From: Sinorhizobium meliloti
GTDB taxonomy: Bacteria > Pseudomonadota > Alphaproteobacteria > Rhizobiales > Rhizobiaceae
DNA length: 64,000 nt
Assembly: GCF_035610345.1 (NCBI RefSeq)
Contig: NZ_CP141212.1
Span: 625,976 to 689,975, forward strand
Direction: 5' to 3'
Shown here: positions 1 to 10,140 of the stretch, one piece after another
Layout: each line of letters begins with the position of its first letter
Numbering within the stretch: the stretch's first letter is position 1
Translations under genes and position numbers: made by a program
The notes under the pieces: generated by a model
What the model was told of the DNA's origin: nothing
The model's input: the letters and a program-made list of their open reading frames with translations, nothing else
The model's database searches: none

Positions 1-136
1 CGGCAGCGTGACCGGGGTGAGCATCGACGAGGAACTGTCGCTGCTTCTCGACCTGGAACAATCCTACAAGGCCTCGGCCAAGTTGATCAGCACCGTCGAC
101 GCCATGATGGCGTCGCTTCTCGAAGCCGTGAGGTAA
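1..136 (+). CDS. flgK: flagellar hook-associated protein FlgK, C-terminal end (partial)
   Basis: The open frame entering from the left edge reads GSVTGVSIDEELSLLLDLEQ and continues through SYKASAKLISTVDAMMASLL to a TAA at 134-136. This is the conserved C-terminal helix of FlgK (hook-filament junction protein HAP1), where the pattern SGVSxDEE-L-xYQxAYxASAKLI-TVDxM is typical. Only about 44 residues are present. The stop lies 2 bp before the flgL start, so the two junction proteins are cotranscribed. A flagellin-like paralogue is unlikely because flgL follows directly. Confidence 0.88.
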   Translation, partial: GSVTGVSIDEELSLLLDLEQSYKASAKLISTVDAMMASLLEAVR

Positions 137-138
137 TC

Positions 139-1182
139 ATGAAGACGTCCTTCGTTTCGAACCTGGCCGTTCAGAACGCCATGCGGCTGACCATCCAACA
201 GGGGCAGGCGGAACTTCTGAAGCTGCAGACCGAGGTGACGACCGGGCGCCACGCGGATGTGGGGCTGGCGCTCGGTTCCTCGGCGGCGCGCTCGGTAAGC
301 CTGCAGCGCGAGCTGGCACGGCTCGATACGCTCGTCGATACCAATTCCGTCGTCACCCAGCGGCTTGCCGCTTCGCAATCCGCTCTCGCCACGATGGCCG
401 AAGCGGCGCAGCAGGTGCGCAACACCCTCGTCACCTTCAAGGGCAATGATGCCGTCGATCAGCTCGCGATCCAGAAGACCGAAATACAGAGCGCCATGTC
501 GGCCTTCTCTTCGGCGGCGAACCTGTCCTTCAACGGCGAATTTCTCTTTGCCGGCATCAACACCGACGTGAGGCCCTTCGAGGATTATGGCGCTGCGGCG
601 AAGTCGACCTTCGACACCGCGCTCGCCACCTACATGTCGGCGAACGGCATTGCCTCCATGAGCGATTTCACGAAGGCCGATATGGAGGACTTCATCACCA
701 ACACGCTCGAACCGCTTTATGCAAGCGATGCGCAATGGGCCACGGATTGGTCCAAGGCCTCGAGCCAGAACATGACGAGCCGCATCAGCACGACGGAAGT
801 GGTGCAGAGCTCCACGAATGCGACGACGGAAGGCTTCCGGAAATTCGCTCTCGCCAGCGTGATCGCCCTGGAACTGATGGACGAAAATGTCAGCTCCGAA
901 GTCCGGGCCTATATCGGTGAGACGGCGCTCGGCTATGTCGAGCAGGCCAATACGCAGGTCACGGCGGAGCGCAGCACTCTCGGTATTTCCGAAGCGCGCG
1001 TGAAAAAGGCGAATACCTCCCTCCAAGCCCAGATCAAGCTGATCAACACACATATTACCGATCTCGAAGGCGTCGACACCTACGAGGCTTCGACACGGAT
1101 GAACACGCTGCTGACGCAGGTAGAGACCTCCTACACACTGACGGCGCGGATCCAGCGGTTGAGTTTGATAGACTTCCTCTAA
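139..1182 (+). CDS. flgL: flagellar hook-filament junction protein FlgL (HAP3)
   Basis: A 347-residue protein beginning MKTSFVSNLAVQNAMRLTIQ. It has the flagellin-type N-terminal helix, with QxELLKLQTEVTTGRHADVG near residues 23-42, and a matching C-terminal helical arm ending in TLTARIQRLSLIDFL. This is the D0/D1 coiled-coil architecture of FlgL, which joins the hook (through FlgK) to the filament outside the cell. Length and position directly after flgK separate it from flagellins, which lie elsewhere in rhizobial fla clusters. The ATG is 2 bp after the flgK stop. Confidence 0.92.
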   Translation: MKTSFVSNLAVQNAMRLTIQQGQAELLKLQTEVTTGRHADVGLALGSSAARSVSLQRELARLDTLVDTNSVVTQRLAASQSALATMAEAAQQVRNTLVTFKGNDAVDQLAIQKTEIQSAMSAFSSAANLSFNGEFLFAGINTDVRPFEDYGAAAKSTFDTALATYMSANGIASMSDFTKADMEDFITNTLEPLYASDAQWATDWSKASSQNMTSRISTTEVVQSSTNATTEGFRKFALASVIALELMDENVSSEVRAYIGETALGYVEQANTQVTAERSTLGISEARVKKANTSLQAQIKLINTHITDLEGVDTYEASTRMNTLLTQVETSYTLTARIQRLSLIDFL

Positions 1183-1185
1183 TGA

Positions 1186-2420
<1,235 letters not shown>

Positions 2421-2426
2421 GTTCCC

Positions 2427-2693
2427 ATGAATGAGGCAGATGCCCTCGACATCGTACAGGCGGCGATCTGGACAGTGATCGTGGCCTCGGGCCCTGCCGT
2501 TCTCGCCGCAATGGTGGTCGGGGTCGGCATCGCCTTCCTCCAGGCCCTGACCCAGGTTCAGGAGATGACGCTGACATTCGTGCCGAAGATCCTGGCGGTG
2601 ATGGTCACCGCCGCCATCTCGGCGCCCTTCGTCGGCGCGCAGATTTCGATCTTCACAGATATCGTGTTCTCGCGAATACAGAGCGGATTTTAG
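2427..2693 (+). CDS. fliQ: flagellar export apparatus membrane protein FliQ
   Basis: An 88-residue protein with two transmembrane helices (about residues 18-38 and 52-72). It contains GVGIAFLQALTQVQEMTLTF, the conserved turn of the FliQ/SctS family. FliQ is part of the FliPQR export gate of the flagellar type III secretion system in the inner membrane. Size matches the family. It starts 6 bp after flgD and lies in the same transcript; fliR follows after flhA. Confidence 0.93.
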   Translation: MNEADALDIVQAAIWTVIVASGPAVLAAMVVGVGIAFLQALTQVQEMTLTFVPKILAVMVTAAISAPFVGAQISIFTDIVFSRIQSGF

Positions 2694-2710
2694 CTCGGGG
2701 AGCGGCGAAA

Positions 2711-2743
2711 TATCCCCCTCTGCCCTGCCGGGCATCTCCCCCG
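2711..2743. repeat. short GC-rich mosaic repeat fragment between fliQ and flhA
   Basis: The 149-bp gap between fliQ and flhA holds the run CCCCCTCTGCCCTGCCGGGC followed by ATCTCCCCC, with a small internal hairpin GCCC-TGCC-GGGC. From memory, this CCCCTCTGxCCTGCCGGxCATCTCCCCC core is a widely dispersed rhizobial intergenic repeat. Only half of such an element seems present. The rest of the gap shows a purine-rich Shine-Dalgarno region (GACGGAAGAGAC) just before flhA. Confidence 0.4.
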
Positions 2744-2842
2744 GATACCACCTTCGCGCAAGCTTGGCCCTCTAGGACTCTGCCATACCCTTGGGCAGAT
2801 CTTACGATCGCTGCCCGCCTCTCATGAAGAGACGGAAGAGAC

Positions 2843-4930
2843 ATGGCACAACAGGCGACGCTGACCATCCCGAAACTTGCACCCAAGAGCCGGGACATCG
2901 GCTTTGCGCTCGGGATCGTGATGATCCTGTCGATCCTGTTCCTGCCCATTCCCCCCTTCCTGATCGATCTCGGGCTTGCCTTCTCCATTTCGTTCTCGGT
3001 GCTGATCCTGATGGTCGCGCTCTGGATCCAGCGGCCGCTCGATTTCTCGTCTTTCCCGACGATTCTGCTGATCTCGACCATGATCCGCCTGGCGCTGAAC
3101 ATCGCCACCACGCGCGTCATCCTTTCCCATGGGCATGAGGGCCATGGCGCCGCCGGCGGGGTCATCTCCGGTTTCGCCAGCCTCGTCATGTCCGGGGACT
3201 TCGTGATCGGTCTCATCGTCTTCCTCATCCTGATCACGGTGAACTTCATCGTCATCACCAAGGGTGCCACGCGTATCGCCGAAGTCGGCGCCCGCTTCAC
3301 CCTCGATGCGATCCCCGGCAAGCAGATGTCGATCGATGCCGACCTCTCAGCCGGCCTGATCGACGAGAAGGAAGCGCAGCGCCGCCGCCGCGAGCTGGAG
3401 GAGGAGAGCTCCTTCTTCGGCGCCATGGACGGTGCATCCAAATTCGTGCGCGGCGATGCGATCGCCGGCCTGATTATCACCGCGATCAACGTCTTCGGCG
3501 GCATCATCATCGGCTACCTGCGCCACGACATGGAGATCGGCGAAGCGGCCGACGTGTTCGTCAAGCTTTCCGTCGGCGACGGTCTCGTCTCCCAGATCCC
3601 GGCACTGATCGTTTCGCTCGCCGCCGGCCTGCTCGTCTCGCGCGGCGGCACCGCCGGTTCCACCGACCAGGCGGTCGTCGGCCAGCTCAGCGGTTATCCC
3701 CGGGCGCTGATGGTCGCCTCCGGGCTGATCGTCCTGCTCTCCGTCACGCCCGGCCTGCCTTTCCTTCCCTTTGCGGCGCTTGGCGGCGGCATGGCTTTCC
3801 TCAGCTGGTTCATTCCGAAGCAGATCGAGGCAGAGAAGGCGGCAAAACGGGACGAGGAGGCGGCGAAGGCGCAGCAGAGCAAGGAAAGCGACAAGGATTC
3901 GGTCAAATCGGTGCTGAAGACCGCGGAGATCGAGCTGCTGCTCGGCAAGCAGGTCTCCACCAGGCTGCTGGGCGCCCATCAGGAGCTTGCCTTCCGCGTC
4001 GGCAAGATGCGCCGGAAGTTCGCCCTCCAATACGGCCTCGTCGTTCCGGAGATCAAGGTTTCCGACGACATCACCATTCCCGACAAGGCCTATCATGTCC
4101 GCATCCACGGCACCACGATCGCTTCCAACACGGTCCGCGTGGGCGAAGTGCTGGTGGTTACCGGCGGCGGGCGGCGGCCGAGCGTGCCCGGCGACGACAT
4201 CCGGGAACCGGCTTTCGGCATGCCGGCGGTGTCGATCCTCGAGACGTTCACGGAAGACCTGAAGCGCGAGGGCTTCCACCCGATCGACAACGTGTCGGTG
4301 GTGCTGACGCATTTGAGCGAAGTGATCCGCAACAACCTGCCGCAGCTTCTCTCCTATAAGGACGTGAAGGTGCTGATCGAACGGCTCGACCCGGAATACC
4401 GCAAGCTCGCGGACGAGATCTGTACCTCGCACATGTCCTATTCCGGCCTGCAGGCGGTGTTGAAACTGCTGCTCGCCGAACGCGTCTCGATCCGCAATCT
4501 GCATCTGATTCTCGAAGCCGTGGCGGAGCTGGCCCCGCACGTGCGCAAGACCGAGCAGATCGTCGAACACGTGCGGGTGCGCATGTCGCAGCAGCTCTGC
4601 GGCGACCTCGCCGACAACGGCGTGCTGCGCGTGCTGAGGCTCGGCAACAAGTGGGACATGGTCTTCCACCAGGCGCTGAAGCGCGACGCCAAGGGTGAGA
4701 TCGTCGAGTTCGATATCGACCCGCGCCATCTCGAGGAATTCAGCGAGCAGGCGACGAAGGTAATCCGTGAACATCTCGATCGCGGCATGCCCTTCGTACT
4801 GGTAAGTTCGCCCGAATCCCGGTCTTATGTGCGCATGATCATCGAACGCCTCTTCGCCACATTGCCCGTGCTCTCGCATGTCGAGCTCGCCAAGGGACTC
4901 GAGATCAAGATCATCGGCTCGATTTCATGA
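2843..4930 (+). CDS. flhA: flagellar export apparatus protein FlhA
   Basis: A 695-residue FHIPEP-family protein. The N-terminal half (about 20-320) has eight hydrophobic segments and the family signature around [20 protein letters not shown] with [21 protein letters not shown] charged linker (about 330-355, [20 protein letters not shown]) leads to the large cytoplasmic domain, which forms the nonameric docking ring for chaperone-substrate complexes. Length matches the family. The stop overlaps the fliR start by 4 bp. The type III secretion homologue SctV is excluded by the flagellar context. Confidence 0.96.
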   Translation: MAQQATLTIPKLAPKSRDIGFALGIVMILSILFLPIPPFLIDLGLAFSISFSVLILMVALWIQRPLDFSSFPTILLISTMIRLALNIATTRVILSHGHEGHGAAGGVISGFASLVMSGDFVIGLIVFLILITVNFIVITKGATRIAEVGARFTLDAIPGKQMSIDADLSAGLIDEKEAQRRRRELEEESSFFGAMDGASKFVRGDAIAGLIITAINVFGGIIIGYLRHDMEIGEAADVFVKLSVGDGLVSQIPALIVSLAAGLLVSRGGTAGSTDQAVVGQLSGYPRALMVASGLIVLLSVTPGLPFLPFAALGGGMAFLSWFIPKQIEAEKAAKRDEEAAKAQQSKESDKDSVKSVLKTAEIELLLGKQVSTRLLGAHQELAFRVGKMRRKFALQYGLVVPEIKVSDDITIPDKAYHVRIHGTTIASNTVRVGEVLVVTGGGRRPSVPGDDIREPAFGMPAVSILETFTEDLKREGFHPIDNVSVVLTHLSEVIRNNLPQLLSYKDVKVLIERLDPEYRKLADEICTSHMSYSGLQAVLKLLLAERVSIRNLHLILEAVAELAPHVRKTEQIVEHVRVRMSQQLCGDLADNGVLRVLRLGNKWDMVFHQALKRDAKGEIVEFDIDPRHLEEFSEQATKVIREHLDRGMPFVLVSSPESRSYVRMIIERLFATLPVLSHVELAKGLEIKIIGSIS

Positions 4931-5679
4931 TCACCGACCCCGAGGGCACGGTCCTGGCGCTGTTTGCGGCCTTCTGCCGGATCGGGGGCTGCGTCATGAT
5001 CATGCCGGGATTCTCGACGGCGCGCGTCCCCATGCAGATCAGGCTGTTCATCGCGGTGGCGCTCTCCATGGCCATCCTGCCGATCATGTGGACGGATATT
5101 TATCCGCAGGTGACGGGCAAAGGTCACACCTATCTCTATCTCGTCGCGACCGAGACCGCCATCGGCGCCGTGATCGGGCTCGTCGCGCGCTACTATGTGC
5201 TCGGGCTGCAGTTTGCCGGCACCGCAATGACCATGCTGATGGGGTTCAGCCCGCCGCCGACGGCGGATGTGCTGGAGGATACGGCGGAAAACCAGCTCAC
5301 CAGCATGATCGGTTTTGCCGGGCTGATGATTCTCTTCATGCTGGATTTCCACCATGTGATTTTCGAGGCGATCGCGCAGTCCTACCGGGTGATGCCGATC
5401 GGCGCCGGCTTCGATCCGCAGGGCACGCTGATCACGCTCACCAATTCGCTCGGTCAGACATTCATGATCATGCTCCGGCTCGCCAGCCCCTTCGTGATCT
5501 ACGGCCTGTTGTTCAACGTGGCGATCGGCATGGTCAACAAGCTGGCGCCGCAGATCCCGGTCTACTTCATTTCCCAGCCCTACCTCATCATGGGCGGCCT
5601 GTTCCTTCTCTATCTCGGCATCGCCGCGATGCTGCGTCTGTTCGCCGACGGCTTCGCGCCCGTCATGCAGGGTGGCTAG
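4927..5679 (+). CDS. fliR: flagellar export apparatus membrane protein FliR
   Basis: A 250-residue integral membrane protein with about six hydrophobic helices, including [20 protein letters not shown] near residues 15-34, the characteristic FliR/SctT opening with the RIGG-PGFS pattern. FliR combines with FliP and FliQ to form the export gate. ATG overlaps the flhA stop (ATGA), giving translational coupling, and the TAG stop abuts the next gene. Confidence 0.94.
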   Translation: MITDPEGTVLALFAAFCRIGGCVMIMPGFSTARVPMQIRLFIAVALSMAILPIMWTDIYPQVTGKGHTYLYLVATETAIGAVIGLVARYYVLGLQFAGTAMTMLMGFSPPPTADVLEDTAENQLTSMIGFAGLMILFMLDFHHVIFEAIAQSYRVMPIGAGFDPQGTLITLTNSLGQTFMIMLRLASPFVIYGLLFNVAIGMVNKLAPQIPVYFISQPYLIMGGLFLLYLGIAAMLRLFADGFAPVMQGG

Positions 5680-6075
5680 ATGAAGGCGCGGTCGGAAAAG
5701 CTGAAACGCCTGGTCGCCGTCCAGCGGCATCTGGAGCGGATGGCCGAAAGCGAAGTGGCCGAGACCGCCCGGCAGCGGACCGAACTTGCCGGAACGATCG
5801 ACGTCGTGGTCGACGCCATGGGGTCGGCCCATCCGATGCATCGCGTGTTTTCAGGTCACTATGCCTCCCAACTCGGACGCCTCGTGCAGAAGGACCAGAT
5901 GCTGCTCGGAATCCAGCAGGTGCATGAAGCCCGCATGATGAAGGAACGCGCCAAGGGCGACCGGCTCGAGGAACACATGAAGGACGCCCGGCTGTCGGAG
6001 GACCGCGAGGCTGCCGACAATTCGATCCTCGACCTGATCGACCAGCACGTCTCGGGCGGCGCCAGCCTCCGGTAA
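5680..6075 (+). CDS. coiled-coil flagellar-cluster protein, possibly FliJ-like
   Basis: A 131-residue, highly charged, helix-rich protein (MKARSEKLKRLVAVQRHLER). It has no signal peptide or membrane segment, and heptad-like spacing at residues 1-60 and 75-120. The ATG follows the fliR stop with no gap, so it is translated with the export gate genes. Size, charge and coiled-coil pattern resemble FliJ, the export-ATPase stalk and chaperone escort protein, whose sequence is poorly conserved. The FliJ assignment is inference; the gene itself is well supported by packing and frame. Confidence 0.7.
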   Translation: MKARSEKLKRLVAVQRHLERMAESEVAETARQRTELAGTIDVVVDAMGSAHPMHRVFSGHYASQLGRLVQKDQMLLGIQQVHEARMMKERAKGDRLEEHMKDARLSEDREAADNSILDLIDQHVSGGASLR

Positions 6076-6189
6076 GGTTGACGGGTGATAATGCTTCAAC
6101 CGGGGAGCCAGCAAGGGTGGCTTTCCGCTTCACGAACATCGCGTTGCCCGGCAAACGAGATGCCGGCTTCGGCTTTGAGAGGATCTGAC

Positions 6190-6744
6190 ATGGCTATTTC
6201 TCCGCCCAGCGATCTGGTGATGGACGTCGTCCGCGCGGCCGATCCGGCTGAGGTCCAGGAGGCGCAGGCGCGGCTCAAGGCGAATCGCGCCGCTTTCCAG
6301 GCGACCAGCCTCGCAGAAAACGGCGATGGCTTCGCGGCGCACGTTTCTTCGGTGCTCAATTCTTCCGAAGGATCGAGCGGGCTTGGAGACATCAGCAATC
6401 GCGCCGAAGCGAAGAAGATCCCGGAGACCTATCGGAAATTCGAGGCGATGGTCCTGCAGAATTTCGTGAAATCCATGCTTCCGAGCGAAAGCGAGAACGT
6501 CTTCGGCAAGGGCACCTCCGGCGACATTTGGAAGAGCATGATGGCCGAGCAGATCGGCGACGTGCTCGCCAAGGGCGGCGGGATCGGCATCGCCGATCAG
6601 ATGGTAGGCGAGGGTGCGACCGATCGGGTGAACGCCTCGCTGGACGGCGACAGCCGGAACCTCGCCGCTGGCATGGTCCAGGAATATGAGCGCAAGGCGC
6701 TCTCGTCCTTCCTGCCCAACGACGAAAAGAAGAAGCAGGCCTGA
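6190..6744 (+). CDS. rod-binding protein (FlgJ N-terminal domain / CheL-type)
   Basis: A 184-residue protein from the ATG at 6190, preceded by GAGAGGATCTGAC. An in-frame upstream ATG (6085) would add a low-quality 35-residue leader, so the shorter form is preferred. Residues about 75-150 contain TYRKFEAMVLQNFVKSMLPS and GDIWKSMMAEQIGDVLAKGG followed by GIGIADQM. This is the rod-binding domain seen in the N-terminal half of FlgJ and in alphaproteobacterial CheL, which chaperones rod assembly in the periplasm. The muramidase domain of enterobacterial FlgJ is absent. Confidence 0.85.
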   Translation: MAISPPSDLVMDVVRAADPAEVQEAQARLKANRAAFQATSLAENGDGFAAHVSSVLNSSEGSSGLGDISNRAEAKKIPETYRKFEAMVLQNFVKSMLPSESENVFGKGTSGDIWKSMMAEQIGDVLAKGGGIGIADQMVGEGATDRVNASLDGDSRNLAAGMVQEYERKALSSFLPNDEKKKQA

Positions 6745-6802
6745 TGCCGTCGCCCGGACCGCGAAGCGGGCTGGCGAAATACATTCATACCAATGGAAAC
6801 AA

Positions 6803-6839
6803 GCGGGCGAAAAGAATGCCTGGGCATCGTTCCGCCCGC
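6803..6839 (+). terminator. stem-loop in the 125-bp gap after the rod-binding protein gene
   Basis: GCGGGCG (6803-6809) pairs with CGCCCGC (6833-6839), with a nested ATGC-CTGG-GCAT hairpin inside the loop. There is no downstream T-run, so it is more likely an mRNA processing or stability element, or a weak Rho-independent pause, than a strong terminator. A Shine-Dalgarno-like GGGAG follows at 6859-6863 for the next gene. Confidence 0.4.
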
Positions 6840-6869
6840 GCCCTGCGATAGTGCATATGGGAGTTGATT

Positions 6870-7238
6870 ATGGAAGCTGTGGCATCCAACGACCTGCGGA
6901 TCCAAAATGTTCTCGGCCGACTGGAGATGATCATCGACAATGAGAACAGCCGTATCGGTGCGGACCCCGAATTCGACCTCAAGACTTCGAACGCCCACAA
7001 GAGCCGGTGCCTCTACGAGTTGACCATGCTTCATCGCGACGCCGGACCCGGTGAGATCTCGCCGGCCTTCGCCGCGCAGACGCGCCATCTCAGAAGCAAG
7101 CTGCAGGTCAACGCGCAAAAGGTGGCGGCGCATCTGGAAGCGGTCCGCTCCGTCGTCGACCTCCTCAAGACCGCCGCCCAGGACGCGGATGCGGACGGCA
7201 TCTATACCGAAGCACAATTCCGCTACAGCGATTTCTGA
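6870..7238 (+). CDS. conserved small protein of the flagellar cluster
   Basis: A 122-residue acidic, helical protein (MEAVASNDLRIQNVLGRLEM) with no signal peptide or membrane helix. The ATG at 6870 is preceded by TGGGAG at 6-bp spacing; an in-frame TTG at 6864 falls against that site and is unlikely. It overlaps the next gene by 1 bp (TGATG), and its strand and spacing tie it to the flagellar operon. The all-helical composition and size would suit an export chaperone of the FlgN type, but I see no diagnostic motif and do not assign a function. Confidence 0.7.
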   Translation: MEAVASNDLRIQNVLGRLEMIIDNENSRIGADPEFDLKTSNAHKSRCLYELTMLHRDAGPGEISPAFAAQTRHLRSKLQVNAQKVAAHLEAVRSVVDLLKTAAQDADADGIYTEAQFRYSDF

Positions 7239-7804
7239 TGTTGAAGCTTGTTCTCACCGGGGTCTGGGTCTGCGCCGTGACGCTCGGGTCGGTTTATTTT
7301 TCGATGCAGCATGCCTCGGCGCCGGTGGTTTCGGATGCGGAGGCGGACCGGCGCGCGTCGCAGGAATATATCCCCGGTGAGATGATAACGATCCCGTCCA
7401 TCAAGGACGGTGCGGTGCAGGGTTATTTCCTTGCGAAGCTCTCCTTCTCGGCATCGCGGGAAGGTATCGCCAAGCTGCATGCGCCTCTGCGTCAGCTCGT
7501 CACTGACGAGCTCTACGACATGCTGGTGGGCTCGAAGTTCATCGATGTCGCCGATACCGCTACGTTCGATCTGCCCGGGTTCAAGGTTGCGGTCAAGGAT
7601 GGCCTCAACAGGAAGCTCGGGAGCGAGGTCATTTCGGAAGTTCTGGTCGAGCAGCTTGAATATCTGACCAAAGAGGACGTGGAACGCGTCGCCAACAGCC
7701 AGAACCGCCCGTATCAGAAGCCTGTGCCGATCCTCGACAGGAACGGCCAGGCGGCCTCCGACCGGCTTCCGGAGAACGCGGTGCAGGCGACCAGCGCGCA
7801 CTGA
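7238..7804 (+). CDS. single-pass membrane protein at the end of the flagellar operon, possibly FliL-like
   Basis: A 188-residue protein with an N-terminal signal anchor (about residues 3-21) followed by a periplasmic domain. The segment PGEMITIPSIKDGAVQGYFL followed by AKLSFSASREGIAKLHAPLRQLVTDELYDML looks like the FliL family: a short strand, then a helix over residues 65-90 equivalent to the region that packs around the stator. FliL assists motor torque. The start codon overlaps the preceding stop, and this appears to be the last gene of the operon, converging on a minus-strand gene. Assignment to FliL is tentative. Confidence 0.65.
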   Translation: MLKLVLTGVWVCAVTLGSVYFSMQHASAPVVSDAEADRRASQEYIPGEMITIPSIKDGAVQGYFLAKLSFSASREGIAKLHAPLRQLVTDELYDMLVGSKFIDVADTATFDLPGFKVAVKDGLNRKLGSEVISEVLVEQLEYLTKEDVERVANSQNRPYQKPVPILDRNGQAASDRLPENAVQATSAH

Positions 7805-7838
7805 CGCCGATAGTGCGGCGCGCCTTGCCGGCGCAGCG

Positions 7839-8828
7839 TCAGTCCCTGTCGCGATTACCGTCCCGCGTATCGGCCGCGTCGATCCAGGCGGTCAGCCGGC
7901 CGATCGCGACGTGGAGAGGATAGAGGCTGGCCGCGGCAAGGCCGGTCTCTCTCCAGAGCCTGAGGCCTACCGGCAGCGATGAGGCCAGCAGCCATAGGGA
8001 CCTGCAGAGGGTTTTCAATCGCCCGGAGAAAGTCGCATCGCGCTGGTGCTCCATCAGCGTCGAGATCGCACCTTTCTCGAGACTGCGGGCACGCGTCCAG
8101 GAAGCCGTCGTGTGATGCGCCGGAACCGACTCCGCCACCCAGGCATCCGCAGCCCAGGCGAAGGAGAAGCCTTTCGCCCTGCACCGGTCGAAGAAATCCG
8201 CATCGCCGATGCCGACGATATTGAGCGCCGGATCCAGGAAGGGCTGCGGCATGCCGTCGAGCACCCGTCGCGTGATCAGGACGTTGCCTGCGGAATAGAG
8301 GACGGGTACGGGCCCGCTCCCGTGGTAGGGAGGTGCGAAGACGGGGTGCCGCTTCCACTTCTGCTCCTGGGGATGCCCCAGGACGGGAAGCTGCGGACCG
8401 CCGACAATGTCCGCATCATGGGCTTCCTGCACCGCCATCAGACCATCGAGCCATTCGGGAGCGGCTATCTCGTCATCATAGATGAGAGCCACGAAGCCGA
8501 GGCTCGGAAAGAGCTCGAGAGCGGCTGTCAGTCCGGCATTGCAGGCATGGGCATATCCGCGGCGGCGTGCCACGACGACGGCGGAATCGAAAGAATGGCC
8601 GCTTAGAAAGTCTTTTGCCGACCGCGCGCCGGCAAATCCGTCCGCGTCGTTTTCGACGACAATGGTCGCGAGGGGGACATCGGGCCTTTGCGAGACGATG
8701 GTCTTCAGCGTCTTGACGAGATGATCCGGACGCCGGAACGTCGGCACGATCACGACGAACTCGATATCCGACGCGTCTTCCAGCTTCGTCTGAAAATGAA
8801 TGAAACTGTCCTGGCCGTCCGACGTCAT
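7839..8828 (-). CDS. family 2 glycosyltransferase
   Basis: A 329-residue GT-A protein from the ATG at 8828 (residues MTSDGQDSFIHFQTK); a longer frame to 9050 exists but adds an unlikely basic leader. Features: EFVVIVPTFRRPDHLVKTLK near residues 22-41 (nucleotide-sugar binding strand), ARRRGYAHACNAG (donor loop), and the acidic metal motif in FVALIYDDEIAAPEWLDGLM. The C-terminal third holds a hydrophobic stretch (LWLLASSLPVGLRLW) that may contact the membrane. It would transfer a sugar from a nucleotide donor to an unknown acceptor. It converges on the flagellar operon and diverges from folD. A role in glycosylation of a surface polymer is inference. Confidence 0.8.
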   Translation of the reverse strand: MTSDGQDSFIHFQTKLEDASDIEFVVIVPTFRRPDHLVKTLKTIVSQRPDVPLATIVVENDADGFAGARSAKDFLSGHSFDSAVVVARRRGYAHACNAGLTAALELFPSLGFVALIYDDEIAAPEWLDGLMAVQEAHDADIVGGPQLPVLGHPQEQKWKRHPVFAPPYHGSGPVPVLYSAGNVLITRRVLDGMPQPFLDPALNIVGIGDADFFDRCRAKGFSFAWAADAWVAESVPAHHTTASWTRARSLEKGAISTLMEHQRDATFSGRLKTLCRSLWLLASSLPVGLRLWRETGLAAASLYPLHVAIGRLTAWIDAADTRDGNRDRD

Positions 8829-9146
8829 CGTCAAAGCCCGCGCCGATTCGATGCAATGAGTACAGCAAATCTTCCTAAACAGAGGTTGAATCCAAAACGG
8901 CCTTTCGAATGAGGATTTTACGCCCGGTCTCGGCAATGCAAAAGCCGGAATCGTGGATGCGCCACCCAGGATCCGGGGCTGTCTCTCATCGTGCAAGGAA
9001 ATTGCCGCACCGAAGCGGATGGCGCTTCCATACGCGCGGGGCACTTGCAATTATGCGTTTGGAACAGCATAGGGCGCATGCAGGCAATCGCCGGATGCGG
9101 CTTGATCTAGAGTGTGCCGCGTTCGGGACTAATCGGGAGATACGCC
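8829..9146. other. 318-bp intergenic region, divergent promoters
   Basis: Separates the minus-strand glycosyltransferase from folD. It must hold both promoters. I see no repeat element, RNA gene or strong palindrome. GGGAGA at 9135-9140 serves folD as Shine-Dalgarno site. Short frames on both strands here lack ribosome sites and recognisable sequence. Confidence 0.5.
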
Positions 9147-10046
9147 GTGACGACTGTGATTGATGGCAAGGACGTTGCTGCTTCGGTCATCGAAACCGTG
9201 AAATCCGCCACGAGCGCACTGGAAAGCGAAACCGGCGTGCGCGCGGGTCTCGCGGTCGTCATCGTCGGGGACGATCCCGCGAGCCACACTTACGTGTCGG
9301 CGAAGAGCAGGATGGCGAAGGAATGCGGCTTCCTGTCGGTTCAGCATACGCTGCCGGAGGAGACGTCGCAGGAGGAACTCGCGGCGCTGGTCGCCGAGCT
9401 CAATGCGGATCCGTCCATCCACGGCATTCTCGTGCAGCTGCCTTTGCCGAAACACCTCCGCTCGGAACCGATCATCCAGTCGATCCTTCCGGAAAAGGAC
9501 GTAGACGGACTGCATGTCGTCAATGCCGGCAAGCTGGCGACCGGCGATCTCGAAGGCGGGCTCGTCTCCTGCACGCCGGCCGGCGCCATGGTCTTCGTGC
9601 GCCGGACTTACGGCGATGATCTTTCCGGGCTCGACGCCGTCGTCATCGGCCGCTCCAACCTCTTCGGCAAGCCCATGTCCGCCCTGCTTCTCGCGGCCAA
9701 TGCAACGGTCACGACGGCGCATTCGCGCACCAAGGATCTCGCGGCCGTTTGCCGCAAGGCGGACATCCTGGTGGCCGCGGTCGGGCGCCCCGAGATGGTC
9801 AAGGCGGACTGGGTGAAGCCCGGTGCCATGGTGGTCGACGTCGGCATCAACCGCGTCCCGGCGCCCGAACGCGGCGAGGGCAGGACGAAGCTCGTCGGCG
9901 ATGTCGCCTTCGAGGAGTGTGCGAAGGTCGCAGGCGTAATCACGCCGGTCCCGGGAGGCGTCGGGCCGATGACCATCGCGATGCTGATGGCGAACACGAT
10001 CATCGCGGCCTGCCGCATGGCCGGCCGCAAGCCTCCGAAATTCTGA
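9147..10046 (+). CDS. folD: bifunctional methylenetetrahydrofolate dehydrogenase / methenyltetrahydrofolate cyclohydrolase
   Basis: A 299-residue FolD. It interconverts 5,10-methylene-, 5,10-methenyl- and 10-formyl-tetrahydrofolate with NADP in the cytosol. The catalytic Tyr49-x3-Lys53 pair sits in [16 protein letters not shown]; the substrate motif [12 protein letters not shown] and the signature [16 protein letters not shown] near the C-terminus are intact, as is the Rossmann segment [20 protein letters not shown]. The GTG at 9147 is preferred because GGGAGA lies 6 bp upstream; the frame is open back to 9114. Rhizobia often carry a second folD elsewhere. Confidence 0.96.
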   Translation: MTTVIDGKDVAASVIETVKSATSALESETGVRAGLAVVIVGDDPASHTYVSAKSRMAKECGFLSVQHTLPEETSQEELAALVAELNADPSIHGILVQLPLPKHLRSEPIIQSILPEKDVDGLHVVNAGKLATGDLEGGLVSCTPAGAMVFVRRTYGDDLSGLDAVVIGRSNLFGKPMSALLLAANATVTTAHSRTKDLAAVCRKADILVAAVGRPEMVKADWVKPGAMVVDVGINRVPAPERGEGRTKLVGDVAFEECAKVAGVITPVPGGVGPMTIAMLMANTIIAACRMAGRKPPKF

Positions 10047-10068
10047 CTGCCGCTTGGGACTAGACAGT

Positions 10069-10111
10069 CCATCCCCAACCCCTCCCACCTGTGGGGAGGG
10101 GTTGGGGATGG
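10069..10111. terminator. long GC-rich hairpin between convergent folD and aglR
   Basis: Left arm CCATCCCCAACCCCTCCCAC (10069-10088) pairs almost perfectly with the arm at 10091-10111, with one bulged base and a 2-nt loop. It lies between convergent genes and could act as a bidirectional terminator. Sequences of this CCATCCCCAACCCCTCCCC type are dispersed rhizobial intergenic palindromes, so it may be a small mobile repeat in origin. No T-run follows. Confidence 0.6.
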
Positions 10112-10140
10112 GTGAAGCGGTTTGCGTAACGATCGCGGCT

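Noticed and set aside
64..1053. 329-residue minus-strand frame opposite flgL
   Set aside because: Antisense shadow of a GC-rich flagellar gene; arginine- and histidine-rich composition without a domain.
3347..4879. 510-residue minus-strand frame opposite flhA
   Set aside because: Antisense shadow; flhA is unambiguous on the plus strand.
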